Positions 1-13,679 of a DNA stretch of 64,000 bases are shown in pieces (the first letter of the stretch is position 1; each line of letters starts with the position of its first letter). The notes below the pieces were generated by a model that saw only the letters and a list, made by a program, of their open reading frames with translations, was not told where the DNA came from and ran no database searches. A program made the translations under genes and the position numbers. Origin of the DNA: Lota lota (Eukaryota > Chordata > Actinopteri > Gadiformes > Lotidae); contig JACYXH010000473.1 of the NCBI GenBank assembly GCA_026745465.1, positions 4,087,191 to 4,151,190 of the forward strand, read 5' to 3'.

Positions 1-1060
1 AAGGACACTTTTCCCCTTCCACATCTCCTCAACTCCCCCCCCCCCCCTCACTCATACTCTCTTCAACTCCCTGTCACTCACCTCCACACACAGCTACAGC
101 TAAGAGCGCTGAGCTCAGGAATCTCAGACTGTGTGTGTATGTTTGGTTGTGTGTGTGCGTGTGTCTATGTATGTCTGTCTATCTGTGTGTAGGGTGTGTA
201 TCTGTGTCTCAATGTGTGTGTGTGTGTGTGCGTGTTGTTTAATGTGTGTGTGTGTCTGTCTTCATGTGTGTGTCTTTTTATATATATGTGTGTGTGAGAG
301 TTTACTGTTTGTGTCAGTGCATGTGTGTGTGTTTTGTGTGTGTGTCTATGTCTTCAAGGGTGTGTCTGTGTGTGTCTTTATGTGTGTGTGTGTGTGTGTG
401 TCTGTCTGTATGTCTTCATGCGTGTGCCTGTGTGTGTCTTTATGTGTGCACACACTACCAGTCGATGCCTACTCTCTTCAACCCCCCCCCCCCCCCCCCC
501 CCCCCCCTTGTCCCTCCCTCCTACTACTCCTCTTCCTCCATGTAATTTGGCTCAGGCGGCTCTCATGAGCCAGGGAAGCTGACATGAACAGGAGATGGAA
601 TGATAACAGGTAAACACCTCCTCCCCTGCACGCCACGGCCCCGGATCTTTCTCTTCAACGCAGACGCCAAGCCTGTCAAGCGGAAGCAACCCCCCCCCCC
701 CCCCCCCCCCCCTCCACACACACCTCTCTCTCTCTCTCTCTCCGCAGTCTGCCATTTTCCCCTTGAGCCAATCACACTGAATGATGGGAAGGGCACCTGG
801 ATAGTGGTGTTTGTGTCGGAGAGGCGATCCCGACAGCTGACAGCTGCTTGCCTTCAGTCAACAACCAGTCTTTATGGAAATCATTCGTCCTTATGCTGCA
901 CGTCCATGTCCCCACCGCCACTAACAGCGCTCAACCAAAACAACGCATTTCCTCTTCGTCTTTTTCTTCATCTCTCTCCCTCTTCCCTCTGTTTTTTTTC
1001 CTTCCTCCCCTTCTTTCCTCTTCTTCCTGAGTGACACATTTCCAGTCGAGTCAGTTCATT
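1..1060. repeat. GT-rich block and poly-C tracts
   Basis: 131-460 is an impure (GT)n field. Homopolymer C runs occur at 35-47, 482-507 and 690-712, the last followed by CA and CT repeats. The reading frames here translate only to Cys/Val, Pro or Ser runs. Confidence 0.85.
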
Positions 1061-1135
1061 TCTTTATTTAATGAGCACATTTCAAAACAACCAGGTTTGA
1101 CCAAGGTGCTGTACAGCTTAGGTGAATTACCTTTA
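1060..1135. repeat. Probable dispersed fish repeat fragment
   Basis: The stretch with AGCACATTTCAAAACAAC and ACCAAGGTGCTGTACAG resembles the 'AGCACATTTAAAAACAAC...ACCAAAGTGCTGTACA' motif often repeated in teleost introns. The family is not named because no search was possible. Confidence 0.45.
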
Positions 1136-1304
1136 CCTGTATTCTTTGTGGATATAACTCTGCACGGTCGCAGATAATAGTAATATTTGCAGTATGATTT
1201 GTTGCTGTTGTTTATTGTTTATTTTGGTGAATAAATCATGCACCCATTGCTTGATTTACTACCAACTCTTCTTGTTGCAACTATTTGGTAGGTTAACTGC
1301 AGAG

Positions 1305-1369
1305 ATAGAGAGAGAGAGAGAGAAATGGAGAGAGAAATTGAGAGAGAGAAAGAGAGAGAGAGAGGGAGG

Positions 1370-1413
<44 letters not shown>
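1305..1413. repeat. (GA)n microsatellite, interrupted
   Basis: A purine-only strand of GA dinucleotides with AAATG, AAATTG and GGGAGGG interruptions. Confidence 0.9.
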
Positions 1414-1415
<2 letters not shown>

Positions 1416-3640
1416 AGTTGGTAAAGCATGTGACATGATGTTTGAGCGCTCAGTGTTCTGGAATCCAAAGACGTCTTCAAAGAGTAATTTAAATTGAGAA
1501 AATCAATTACACATAATGTATTGGGTTGATGTATCACGTTCTCTGTATTAATTAATTATTCATAATTAATTAGCAGTTCACTAGAAGTTAACTAGCATAT
1601 CTTCAGCGCGTCACTAGAATACCAACTACAACCAGAAAGACCCTCCACCCCTCGGGCAACAGACTGAACCCTTTTACCCCCTGCTTCCCAGCCATCGTAA
1701 CCACTTGAACGTAATACTAAATACCTAAGTAAGTGTCATTCAAAATAAGCCATTGAGTCTAAGTATTTGTAACTAGAATGTTCCATTGGCACGAGGTAAA
1801 GGCATAGCTCTCTTTCTCTCTCTCTCTCACTCTCTCTCTCTCTTTAATCCACCACTGCCCTTGTTCCACCGTCCAATATTTACACAGTGCTGGCAACGGA
1901 TCCGGCGGGGCCCCAAACACATCGCCCTTCACGTGTCGCTCGCATCACGGAAGGGAACGCTATGCTAAAAGCGTTGTTAAAGGACTTTCTCCTTTTGAAG
2001 CCCGATTTGCAAATGTTTACTATGCACACCACTTGCATCGGCCCGTCATCCAGTAGTGATTTGTTAACACTCTCCCAATCCTTCTCCTTCTTTATTTACC
2101 TTATTTCGTACATTGATACTCGCTTTTACCTTTCAGCATCCCCCTCTTCCTCTCTTCCCCCCCCCCCCCCCCTCACCGAACACTTTAATTTTGTCTCCAT
2201 ATTCCTTCCTCTTCTCTCCTTGTATTCTTTTCCCCCGTCAATAACACCATTTATATTCATACGACGAAGAGCTGGTACCACCCCCCCTCCCCCCTTCCTT
2301 CCTCCAATACTACCATGATTATCCTTTAAAGGTGACTCCATCGTTGTCCTCGTCCTCCAGTCCCCCCATCCTCCGAAAGTCTGGCTCCTCCTGTGGTGTT
2401 GTTTCCTCGTGCTGTGGCCTAGCAACGCTACCCAACCCTCACCCACTTCACCCACTTTTGTGAGAGAGTGTCAGAGGTGCTGTTGCGGTCCCGCGAGGAG
2501 CCAGCCGGGGTAATTAGAGAGAAATCCTTGGCGGTACAGGAGCTCCACTCAGCAAGCACAAGTCACCTCTTGGTTGTTGTTGTTCTTTTTTTTTTCTCAG
2601 ATGCAACCCTCCCATCTCTTACTATCCTTCCACTTTTTTCCCATCCTCTGAAAAAATGTGGGATATGGTTTTAGATTCCGCTGTAGCAATTAGCACCGGG
2701 TTCAACCGATTCCTGGTCTGTCGACTGTCGACACGACAGACACGACGGCTCGGTCTTATTTTTCCCTTTCTTCTGAATGATTTAGTCAGCAGCTCCATAC
2801 CTTAAATGCATATACGTGTGTGTGTGTGTATGTGTGTTTGGATATGAAGTGCAAGGCAGATTGTCAGTGGATTGTGTACACCCTTCACTATGCCTTTGTT
2901 ATCACATATTTTCTGATGCCTCAACAACCACTGTAGCTAACGTATTCATCCTCAGTGTTGACAGAGTGGATCTCTGACACAATAGAGCACACACGTTCGT
3001 TCTTACGCTACCGGTACCTATCTTTATTCTTTGAAAATACGCTCTCGTCTTCTTCTGCCGCGCAGTAATCTTCACAACGATCCACAGACGTTAACAAACT
3101 TGGCAGGTTGGCGTATTTCATTTCGTTTGCTATGGATGTTTTTGCCTGTTTTCTTTTGCCAGTGCCTACAAGCAGTTTAGTCTTACGTTTATATCAGTTT
3201 TTGGTATTTTTCAGATTTTGTTAGATGGGATTCTAATATTACAATGGCTCTCTGTGGAGCAGTTTGCATACTTTTTTTTTCATCATTTCCCTGAAACATT
3301 TGTGCTACATTTAAACCAAATGAAAAACAAGGTAGGGACACAGAAAACCTTGTTTGGCACAATGTACTGGGAAAGAAACAGCAGCCTTTCAGTCTAGTAG
3401 TTTGAAACCTGTATAAGCTAGATGCTGCACCTCCCCCCTCACTCCCCTCCCTCCCACACGAGCAGAAGTGATACCTTTTGAAGGGCAAAGCCGGCGAGAG
3501 CGAGACGACGAGACCATCTGACTCTGGCTCCTGGGCCCCGGCGTTGGGCTACCACTGTCTTTGCCGTCTAATTACGCTTCAATCATCCGCGCCAGCGCCG
3601 CGTGCGGTAAATTATTTTGCCGAGCCGCACGGCGACGTGC
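1414..3640. other. Intronic sequence without a recognised gene
   Basis: Mostly unique sequence with a short (CT)n at 1798-1842, poly-C at 2157-2172, a pyrimidine-rich block at 2060-2310 and a short (GT)n at 2816-2838. Nothing coding was supported. Confidence 0.6.
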
Positions 3641-3643
3641 CGA

Positions 3644-3782
<139 letters not shown>

Positions 3783-4079
3783 CGGGGGGTCGGTGGATGG
3801 AGGTGGAAAAATGGCGACAGGAGAAGAGGAGCAGGTGGGGGGGACAGCGCAAGTATTCAGAGTAAGTGATAGAGAGAGAAAAAACTGAGAGACAGTAAGA
3901 GAGGGGGATGGAAAAGGAGAGGAAAGAGAAGGGTGAGGAGAAAGATGGAGGGGCCTGCCAGCCGTGGTGTTATGTCTGACAGCCACTGCAGCGGGAGACA
4001 GGCCAGCGCTAATGAACAAAGTTACCAACTTAGAGCGGGAGAGAGGGAGAAGCAGCATGATGTGAAATGGACATGATCA

Positions 4080-4805
4080 GCAAGACTAATCCGGCAGCCA
4101 TTATTTCTCAGTGCCTTCTGCAGTACTGGCTGCTGTAGGACTGTCGCCTCGCTTCATTTCCCCAAGATACAGAAGAAGTGTGCTTGATTTAGTGGGATTT
4201 TTTTATGTTTTGTTATTACGACCACAAAAGTATGTTGTTAGGAGCTTCCTCCATTTCCCAATCTGAAAAGAAGAATTTAATCAAAATAAAATTGGTCGTA
4301 CAGTTTTTCAATTAATTTTCTTTTGTTATTTTAAAATGTTGAATATATGTGAATAACCATTTACGAACAATACCATCAGTTTCCAGTCTGTGTCTGTGTC
4401 TGTGCCTAAGTGTGTGTGTACGTGTGTGTGTGTGTGTGTGTGTGTATAAGTGCGTGTGTGTTGGCTGTTCTCCTGATTCGCGGTGGAATGACCTTGTGTT
4501 GAAAAAGTGTTTGCCGGGGAAAGTCTAGCGAAGGCCCCTGCATTCTGTATGCGCTCAATATGCTGTTGTGCTCACTTTGAAGCCAACATAAAATGTGTCT
4601 TGTTTGTGTGTGCAGGCCCGGTAATGGCCACAGTGTGCAGTTATTAGAATCTCTTTGATGTGCCAACTGTGTGGCGGTCCGCTTGCTGTCCCTGTCAATT
4701 GATCTGGCTCCATTAGCAGGCCCACGGAGAGGACGTTCAAAGGAGACACCCCCACACACTCACTTATACACACACACAAACAAACACACTGTCACATTTA
4801 TGCAT

Positions 4806-4840
<35 letters not shown>

Positions 4841-6350
4841 AGGTGAAGCGCTTTGCATTCATTCGCTCAGCTGGCTCAGGGAGAAGACATTTTGTGAATA
4901 GGTGTGAATATTGTGGAAATATTCCCGTGGTTGGAGTCCAGTTCAAAGGAAGGTGCTCACCGTGAATCTCTGTCGGCTCCTTGATCAGCACTCTGTTAAA
5001 AATTCCTGCCGAGGCCGTATTTGTATTCCTTTAGCTGATGATATTCAGTTTTGTTTACCGCTGTAAGATGCTCCAGAAAAAACAAGGTCTCCTATGGTAA
5101 CCAGTTCCGCAATTACTTCCACCAGGCTAAAAGAGACAACAAGATTTTAATACATTTTTAGTTATAAGATGGAAGACAGGTAGTTGATAGGATACAAAAA
5201 AATAAATATTATATTATGAAGAGGAAATAAAGACATTGTGATGGTAATATTGCCTGACCTGGAATACACTGTTAAGGGGTTTATCTACTCAGGACCACAA
5301 CTCAACAGGGCCATGGTGATAAGCTATCAACCCTGTCTGCATCTCCATACTAATTACCAACCACGTTAGCAGTTAGCATAGCACACCACCAGAAAAGAAA
5401 GGAATTCCTTTCTCTTTTCTTTTTTACTATTTCAGGAAACACATTTTACAATAACAGGTTTATATTGGGCATTTCAACATTGACTCGTTGAAGATGTTGG
5501 CTACTCAGGAATTACTATAAATATGTTTGTTTACTCTTATTTAAATCAGCTCAAAGAATGGTGCTATACAGACACTACAACTCTTTCTCAATAACAGAAC
5601 CTGGAAACATCATCCTGATGCCAGTAGCAAGAAATCAAATTAAGTCAACAAACCACTAATGAATGATTGACACGTCTGCCCTGGGTCCAAACCACACACA
5701 AGCAAACACATGTCACTCTATGCAGGGCTAGATGCAGTAATGTGATTAGTTTAGAAGCATAGCTCTCTATGTTCAATGCTAAAGATCTGCCCTGTTTCTG
5801 TCTGCCTGTCTGTGGGACTTCAACACCACACTTTGTCGGCTCCAACGGCTTGTTACGAAAAACAGATAATCAAATTCTAATTTTCGTTGACTGCTTGTGC
5901 TTGCCATTTCAAACTGTCTCTCTGCTAATACATCACTAATGCTAACACATGGCTAGCTAAAATGTCAAGTATTGCCCTGTTACTCAATGGCTTCCTCTGA
6001 CCTTGTACCTGAATGTGCTGATGATGGGATAAAAACAAAGTATGAGTAATAAAAACCACAGGCAGATTTTTATTCCAGTACTTTTTTTATAGTCAGGCAA
6101 CGCAACAATGCTGATACCCACAAAAAAATTATACCCCTGCTCAATAGCAGCGTTTCCTAGCAACAAAATAAAACGTTTTCAGGCCCCACCACAGCACAGC
6201 CCGGTCCACCGTGACCAGAGAGAGATGGGTGCCCTCATGTTTCAGCCCCATCACTCTTTATATGAAGTTGAGCATCCATGCAAAGGTAGTCCGACCCCAC
6301 CTATGCACTCCCTTTCTGGCTCAAACCATGAACCGCCATTTAATTTACTC
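4080..6350. other. Intronic sequence with small CA/GT arrays
   Basis: (GT)n at 4415-4445 and (CA)n at 4809-4840 sit in otherwise unique sequence. 5000-6200 is AT-rich with no recognised element. Confidence 0.55.
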
Positions 6351-6354
6351 TCTC

Positions 6355-6357
6355 TCC

Positions 6358-6405
<48 letters not shown>
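6355..6405. repeat. (CT)n microsatellite
   Basis: About 50 bp of CT dinucleotides, followed by CTTT-interrupted pyrimidine sequence. Confidence 0.9.
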
Positions 6406-6412
<7 letters not shown>

Positions 6413-6599
6413 CTTTCTGCACCACTCTCTCTTTCACCAGCGCCCTCCCACTCTCCTTAATGAGTTTTCCATCCGTGCCATGTTAAATTACACTGACGGC
6501 TTCCATTTCCACACGCCTCCATCAAGACCGAGACGGGAGCCCGCAGTGTGCGTGTTTTTGTGTGTGTGTGAGAAAACTGAGGCAGAGCAGAGGGGAGTA

Positions 6600-8169
6600 C
6601 AGTAGAGGTTAAGCAGGGCAAGGAGGGAGCGGTGGGTGGAGGTGGAGATGGGGGTGGGTGGATGTGCGGGTGGGAGTCAGAGGACAGCAGTGACAGCTGA
6701 ATACGTACCAATGGTCTGACACCAACATGGTCTTTTAGTCTGTCTAATGAGGGGGAAGAGAGACAGATAGGTGGAGAGAGAGAGGCAGATAGAGAGAAAG
6801 ACAGAGAGAGATGGAACCCTGGGTGCCTGTGCATTTGTCAGTACATGTATGTGAGTGTGTGTGTGTGTGTGTGTGTAGGTCAGTAATGGAGGGAGGCAAA
6901 GGTTTGAGTTGATTTGGATAAATTGTGAGACTTGGACAAAGGGAGTCTTCCCTACTCTGATACCAACATGCAATGTAACTTTAGGCTATTCATTAACTAA
7001 ATTATTAGTCCTTAGTTTGCCTCTATTCGACCTTATAAACAGTGACTCCATTATAATAATAATTAAAATCTAATTATATCCATAGGTTGAACTTCTTGCT
7101 ATAAGAGAAATGTAACTTCCTAAAGTTGGATGTCTGTAAGAAGTAAAATGTCACCAGGCAACTGCTCTAACTTTAAACTGTTCATTAAAAGTAAACGGAT
7201 CGTAATGTGACTGGCCAACACAATAAAACCAAAGGACCTGCAGTGAAAAAAGGGTTATTGGTTCATCCTCCTAATTCCAATCTAATGTCTTCATATTTTT
7301 TCGAAACCGTCCCCTGGCGGTCTGTGGCCAGAGAGCGTCCTTGAGAAATGCAAGACGCAGCGTCTTTTTTCCAGGATTTTGAATTCTTCTTAGTTTGGCT
7401 GAGCTACACGGCCCTAATTGAGTTGCTCTCCACAAGGCCATGCATAGCCTCACCGTCACTTTGTAGTGGATGAAAGTGAGATTTAAAGAGGAGGAGGATG
7501 AAGAGGTGGATGAGGAGGAGAAGGATGGGGTTGTAGACGTCAAGAGATCTCCAGTCATGCTGGTTTCCCTCTCTGAGGTCCGTTTGGTGGGTGAGAGACA
7601 GTTCAGAGAGAGAGGAGGCGAGGAGAATGAGGGACAGAAAATATGAGAAGGAGAGAGGGGATGAGGAGGATGGAGTGAGTATAGAGGGAATACAGGTAGA
7701 TAGAAAGGTGTTAAGAAGACAAAGAGAGAGAGAGACCGAGAGAAAGGGAGAGTGGAGGGGTTGTAAAGGTAGCTCAAATAGTGTAGAGGAGGCTTGGCTC
7801 TCTCACTGGGGTGCTGTAGCAGGGTAGGGTCTCTTCCTGGGCATTTTACCTTCACAAACACAGTCAGCACATCCTCATAAACACGCAAGCTCCCGCTCCC
7901 TTAAGCCACTACGCTACGGCACACTGCGGAATTCCTCATAAAAGATTGCCTTTTACTGATCCGTTTACAGACTCGGGAGTGTTGTGTTTTTTGTGTGCTA
8001 TTTCAAACTCTCTCCCTTTCTTTATCTACAGTTCTATTTACCTTATATGTTATCAAACACACAGGCCATTGTCATCTGATATGACATCATAGATGATTTA
8101 GACATGATTCCTGGTCCTATTTACCCTCCCTAGACATACACACACACACACACTCACACACACACTGAC

Positions 8170-8201
<32 letters not shown>

Positions 8202-8607
8202 TCAAACACAAGTGCACATTTGCACACAATGTACACATGTTTATCTGTGCTTTCTGCACAGTGTCAATATTTTGTCTGCCTGCATGCTGTCACCCTGATT
8301 GTGTCTGTCTGTGTGTGTGTTTTCTTATTTTTGGTGGTGTGGCTCTCTGTGTGTCAGCCCTCGTTATTTTATTTCATCTTTGTTATGTCTGCCTCCCATT
8401 GCCGTGGCGGCGCTCCACGCTGCAACATTATGTTAGCGCTGTCGTATTTGCTAACCAGTAATATTTGAAGTATGAGCCCGCAAAATCCCTTCATCTTTTT
8501 CTTTCTTGACATATTTTTTTTTTGCGGTTTTTGTTGAATTTCAGGCTGTTTTGTTGCTTTTATGTGTGTGTTTCTGTGTGTTTCTGTGTGCATGTGAGCA
8601 TTTCACA

Positions 8608-8610
<3 letters not shown>
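6600..8610. other. Intronic, purine-rich and unique sequence
   Basis: GA-rich stretches at 6760-6815 and 7480-7760 give low-complexity frames. A (CA)n cluster lies at 8138-8200. 6970-7300 is AT-rich unique sequence. No gene is seen. Confidence 0.55.

Positions 8611-8612
<2 letters not shown>

Positions 8613-8678
<66 letters not shown>
8613..8678. repeat. (GT)n microsatellite, about 66 bp
   Basis: Perfect GT dinucleotide run. Confidence 0.95.
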
Positions 8679-8681
<3 letters not shown>

Positions 8682-9167
8682 CGTAATGCCGTTGCTGTGT
8701 TTTGTAAGGTCCGAACGTGGCGTTATCTTTACGTTATCCATTGGGTTTTTATCTCCTGATAGCATGTTGCCCTCATGTTATCGGATGCTACCATCAAGGT
8801 TACCGCCACTTTCTCCCCATCTTGATGATCTTTAGAAATCCTCTCGTGACAACGATGGTGAGAGAACCCCCCACCCCCCAACATGTTTGTTTGCAACCAA
8901 ACTGTTTATGGGCTGTGAAGATGCTGGGGGCGGACGGGGGGCCCGGCTGTGGCACTTGAAGAGGGGCTCCGGCTCTCTTCATGTGCCCTTGGAAGTTTGT
9001 ATGTGCCATGTGCACGTTTCATCTTCAAGCCCTGTGCATAATATGCATTTACATTCATTTGCATGGATGCATGAAGACTTTGTAGATTTGTCTCCGAAAG
9101 TTTAGATTTTCATACGCGCTTTTATTTATTCATTTTGTATTATTTTGACGGTTGACTTTGCTTGAGA

Positions 9168-9410
9168 CCCCCCCCCCCCCCCACACACACACACACACAC
9201 ACACATACTTTGATTCCACCCGCACTCGTGCCTCTGACGTGACACACACGCCTGTGTCTTCAAGGGCCACACACCCTTGCAGCAATTTGTATATGTGTGT
9301 GCATGTGTGTGTATGCGTGTCTGTGTGCACTTGTGTGTGTGTGTGTGTGTGTGTTTTTGTGTGTGTAAGTGTGCATGTGTGTGGTGTGTGTGTGTGTGTG
9401 TGCGCTCGTC
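9168..9410. repeat. Poly-C then (CA)n, followed by (GT)n
   Basis: C15 at 9168-9182 runs straight into (CA)n to about 9205. A GT-rich block at 9290-9405 follows. The opposite-sense CA and GT arrays could pair as a hairpin. Confidence 0.85.
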
Positions 9411-9659
9411 GTGTTGCCATGTTTAATACAGAGCTGGGATTGATGCACACCAGATGATTTCTCTCCTTTTCTCTAAGCGACGTCTCTGGACAGCCGAGAG
9501 AAATGTTGCCATGGGAGGGTTGAGAGATAGAGTGAGCGAGAGAGAGGATATCTCAGGAAAGAAGAGAGATTAGGTTGGAGGAGGATGTATCTGTCTGTGT
9601 TCTTCTTTGCCTCACTTTATCTCCCTCTGTGAGGATCTGATATGGATGTAAATACCACA

Positions 9660-9885
9660 TGCATACTGTACACACACACACATACACACACATAACTGTG
9701 TACACACATAAACACACAAATAATGTGTACACACACACACAGACACGCAGGAACACATAGACACATACTGTGTACACACATACATACATACACACACATT
9801 TACTGCTCACAAATACTGTACACACATACACACAAATTGTATACACACCCACACACACATATATACTGTACACACACACATCCGC
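9660..9885. repeat. CA-rich minisatellite with ACTGTACACACA core
   Basis: The core ACTGT(GT)ACACACA or a close variant recurs at about 9665, 9694, 9722, 9767, 9812, 9836 and 9865, separated by variable CA/CATA runs. Confidence 0.65.
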
Positions 9886-9989
9886 TCAGCCGCACTGTGT
9901 GGTTGAACAATAGTGGAGAGACCCATCCAATACTTGAGGCTTGTTGTTTGCCCCTCGTCTTCAAAGCCTCCCGCTGCAACCTTTAGCTC

Positions 9990-11100
9990 CACTTGTTTTC
10001 ACTGGAATCATCCACGATGAAGATGTTTACATCCGTCACTGGCGCAAAGGGGGGTACATAGTCACACTCAAGAGGATGTCTAAACAGCAGGTCGCTTAAG
10101 CTTTCAACAGAGCCTGGCTTGTCCTTGCAAAGCAGGCCTGTGATTGCCCTACAAAGTGTCTTGTGTTTGGCTACCCTTTAAGGCGCCAGGCACTGAGAAC
10201 CCAACAGCCACCGCCAGCCTCCTCCTATCGACTACCAACTAAAAACAACAGGGATATATAAGTCCTGTTATATTACCTCTGTAGACGCTCCAACTACCTG
10301 TACTTCTACTACAATTTATTATTTAACAGCTACCAATATTACTTCTTAATAGTAGTACTGGTCTAACATTTGTTTTACTGTTAAAACTGCTTATATTACT
10401 TAAACGACCTATACTGCTGTGACTTGTTCATCTGCTACGACCATTACTACTGCTATGACTAATAGATGGAATCCACTGATCTGAATGCAGCACATTGTGA
10501 TTATCTGTAGCTAAATTCTTTGAGCAATTAGTCTATTATACACCTTCACATTTGAGGGTGATGGATCATATACTTACGTGGCTTAAGCACGTAAGTACTA
10601 CTCTTTAAAATGTACAATTGCAGCATAAATAACAATGATAATGAGCAATATAATATAATTTTGGTCGTGCTATTTCAGTGCTTTATTATGTTTGTTTGTA
10701 TTCATTTATATTTTAATCAGCCAAACTTAATCAGCCAATGTGTTCCATTTAAAGATGATCATTAAATGTTCTATATTTAGAATTGGTATTATAAATTTTA
10801 TTTTCCTCTGTTGTGTTTTGGAGACTGTCAAACCCAATTTAGGATTTGATAACTTAGAAAATAAGTTTCATGGAATGTACCAAGTCTGATAGAGTTGGAA
10901 GGTTTGGGTTATAATGTTGTTTATGTTGAATGAAGCGACATGACAAATTTGTATGACTGAGACAGGTGAAGGTGGTTGTCACACTGCATAGGGCCAAAAT
11001 GAAAGCGGCAAAGCCTTCTGAGAATGTTCTTGTTTTTCACTGCTTTTTAATATTTAATATTTACCGATGCTGTACCAATATTAACTGGCTTCAGGGAATT
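9990..11100. other. AT-rich intronic sequence, nothing recognised
   Basis: Unique, AT-rich, no frame of note and no tandem structure. It is one of the largest low-repeat stretches in the window. Confidence 0.5.
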
Positions 11101-11129
11101 TAGACGTGTGTCAATCAGGGGCAAGTAGG

Positions 11130-11235
11130 GGTAAGGCGTTTTGCTCAAGAGTGCCTACAGGTAGGCTGTAGGCTGTGGGGATCGAAACCAATACTTTTCA
11201 TCCGGGAGTCAGACTCCCTAACCACTTCACTATCC
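11130..11235. repeat. Dispersed fish repeat fragment
   Basis: Contains TTTTGCTCAAGAGTGCC, GGGGATCGAAACCA and CTCCCTAACCACTTCACTATCCTGC in order. This order (LTGCTCAAGG-like, GGATCGAACC-like, TAACCACT..CTATCCTGC) is typical of a widespread teleost retroposon tail. The class is uncertain. Confidence 0.5.
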
Positions 11236-11329
11236 TGCTTTCAGACATGTGTTTACCTCGACTGCTAGGTCAACCATACAAGATCCATCCATCATTAGAG
11301 AGATAAATTGATGGATGGCTGAAGAGAGA

Positions 11330-11978
11330 GAGAGAGAGAGCACATGAAAGGGTGTGACAGGGGAATGGTGGTGGTGGGGGGGGGGTCTGAAGAAGGAGAG
11401 GAAGTGGAGATGCGCCTCCAATCAAATTATCGGCCCATCATGTCATAACGTGAGTAATTCCGGGCTTGCATCGACAGCCTTAATCTGATTGACTGTGCAT
11501 TAGGGTGGTGGCTGGGGTTCTCTGCTCTCTTCCATCAGCAGGGGGTCTGGGAGGAGGGAGGACTTCTGAGGAGAACTCAAGGGAGGGAGATTTTGCTTTG
11601 GTTATGGGGAGCGGGGGGGGGGGATGTGTAGGGATGGATGTGCATGTGTTTGTTCCACGTGTGTGTGTGTGAGTGTGTGTGTGTGTAAAAGCGAGAGATC
11701 AAGCGACTTCGATGTAGAGAGAGTGGTGCTGAGGTGGTGTATCGGCCTGGTAACGGTGCTGTGGTGGTGCAGTACATTGAAAGAGAGAGAGAGGGGGGAG
11801 CGATATGCAGGGATGTTTACTGCGCCTCGCTCTGTCGCCATCTGCTTCAGCATCATCATACGACGCCACAACAGCTCCCATTTGCCCAATTATAGGCGAG
11901 CTTCATGATGTTTGTTTCCTGCCCGCGGGCTCCCCAGCCCCGGCTGACTCACATTTAAAAGGAGAGGACTGACCCCCT

Positions 11979-12015
<37 letters not shown>

Positions 12016-12080
12016 AAGGCGCAACATGCCCACACCCACACATGCACAAGCACACATGCAGGCACGCAGACACATGCGCA

Positions 12081-12114
<34 letters not shown>

Positions 12115-12120
12115 CACACA
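11330..12120. other. Intronic sequence with GT and CA arrays
   Basis: Short G runs at 11379-11387 and 11613-11623, a GT block at 11659-11687, and two (CA)n arrays at 11981-12013 and 12085-12111. No gene is seen. Confidence 0.6.
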
Positions 12121-12329
12121 CTTCATCAATGTTTAATAGCTCATGCTAGGATCACATTTCACCGATTTGTTTTGGTTTGTTCATATTAGAAAGGTTTATT
12201 AATTCGTTTTCTGTTCTTCTGATGTATCCAAGAGAGCAAATAAAAAATGAAATAGTAAAAAAATAGTGAATAGAGCTGAGAGATGCAGATAGGTATGAAT
12301 GTGCGATATTGATATGTTAGTTAAAGATA

Positions 12330-12760
12330 ACCTTGTATAGGTGGTTCATTTTCATTTTTTCGCAATTTAAAAATACTACGTGTAAGAATCAGAAATCCCT
12401 GCAAATTTCCGCCCCCTTTGGTCAGTAAATGAATTGCAGCCTGCTGAAGCTCATTCATTCAAAGCAGTGAATTGCGAGCTCCGTGGATTGAGACAATAAC
12501 AATCATAAACGAATGTTGGTTATAAACATAAATCAACGTTGTACAAATAAAATAAATATGAAATAACATTTTTGCCATTAGCCACGCTTAGGTGTCACTT
12601 CCTTACTTTTACCCGGCAAAACCATCCCAGTTCAAATAGCCCACAGGCTATTCTTACCAACGGAGACAGTTGCGGAAGGTAAATAAAATGTGTTCATATA
12701 TTGGTAATTTAAAGGGATTTGGCATGTAAAAATCCTACACATAGTCCCTTTAACAAGGCG
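12330..12760. repeat. Probable non-autonomous interspersed element
   Basis: The 3' end (TAAAAATCCTACACATAGTCCCTTTAA) and the internal GCAAATTTCCGCCCCCTTTGGTCAG and GTGTCACTTCCTTACTTTTACCC stretches resemble a short dispersed fish element. The 5' end near 12365 (AAAAATACTACGTGTAAG) is a weak inverted match to the 3' end. Based on recalled resemblance only. Confidence 0.4.
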
Positions 12761-12769
12761 CAACACACA

Positions 12770-13590
12770 CGGTCTGTGTTGAGGCAGCAGCCCGCACTTG
12801 GAAAACCCCTGATGACAGAGCCTGTCTCTTTTTATCAAACAGGAAAGGTCGGCCCCAAATAAGGTCAGCCCTTTAGAAACCTGAGGGTGTTTCCGCATCG
12901 CGGCATCGACGCCAAGTGCTAATCAGGCTCCCTTCCAGTAGGCCCCCCACCCACCCCCTATCCAGAGAGCAGCCCTGACCACTTCTGATCTGCATACGCT
13001 CCCTGCACCCACTAACCTCCACACCGCCTCTTCATTCCCGCCACTTGGGTCACTCCCCATCGCTCACACACACACACATAGAGACACATACACACACACA
13101 CATACATGCATGTGCACACGGAGCTGATCTACACAATCACACACTCACACTAACACTTGTATTTTTTCTCTTTTTCTCACTCTATCTCTACCCCCCCCCC
13201 CCCCACACCCACCCCCACCCCCCGGGCTTGGGGAGCCGCATTGTGGGAACAGCTGCCAAGGGAACAGCTTGGCTCAGAGCGAGATAGAGAGACATCGAGA
13301 GAGGGAAAGAGTGAGAGATTGAGAGGGAAGCGTGAGTGAGTGAAAGAGAGAAAGCCAGAGAAGGGGAGAAAGGTAATCAGTTTTTGGAGAAATGAGAAAA
13401 CCAAACAAAAAAACCCGACCCCATCCCCTGCCAAGCGCTAGTTTGTGTTGTTGTTGTGTTATTCTCACTGTGTTGGCGTGGGCCTGGCTCCCAGGCTCCA
13501 GCCAGCCCACTCTCCGGGGTTAATTCAACAATGGTGGGTTTAGGTCGTAAGCCGGCAAAGACAACCGCCAAACCGAATAGGGTTTCAAAG
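12770..13590. other. Intronic sequence without a recognised gene
   Basis: Includes CA-rich sequence at 13064-13105, poly-C at 13191-13204 and a GA-rich stretch at 13280-13375. The remainder is unique. Confidence 0.5.
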
Positions 13591-13597
13591 TGCTTTT

Positions 13598-13600
<3 letters not shown>

Positions 13601-13666
<66 letters not shown>
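13601..13666. repeat. (GT)n microsatellite, about 66 bp
   Basis: Perfect GT dinucleotide run. Confidence 0.95.
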
Positions 13667-13670
<4 letters not shown>

Positions 13671-13679
13671 CTATGAGCG

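Noticed and set aside
131..582. Overlapping 85-145 codon frames rich in Cys/Val and Pro
   Set aside because: They are translations of (GT)n and poly-C; all three frames are open in the same way.
4800..4845. CRISPR-like array
   Set aside because: Regular spacing comes from CA microsatellite units; there are no spacers, and the DNA is vertebrate.
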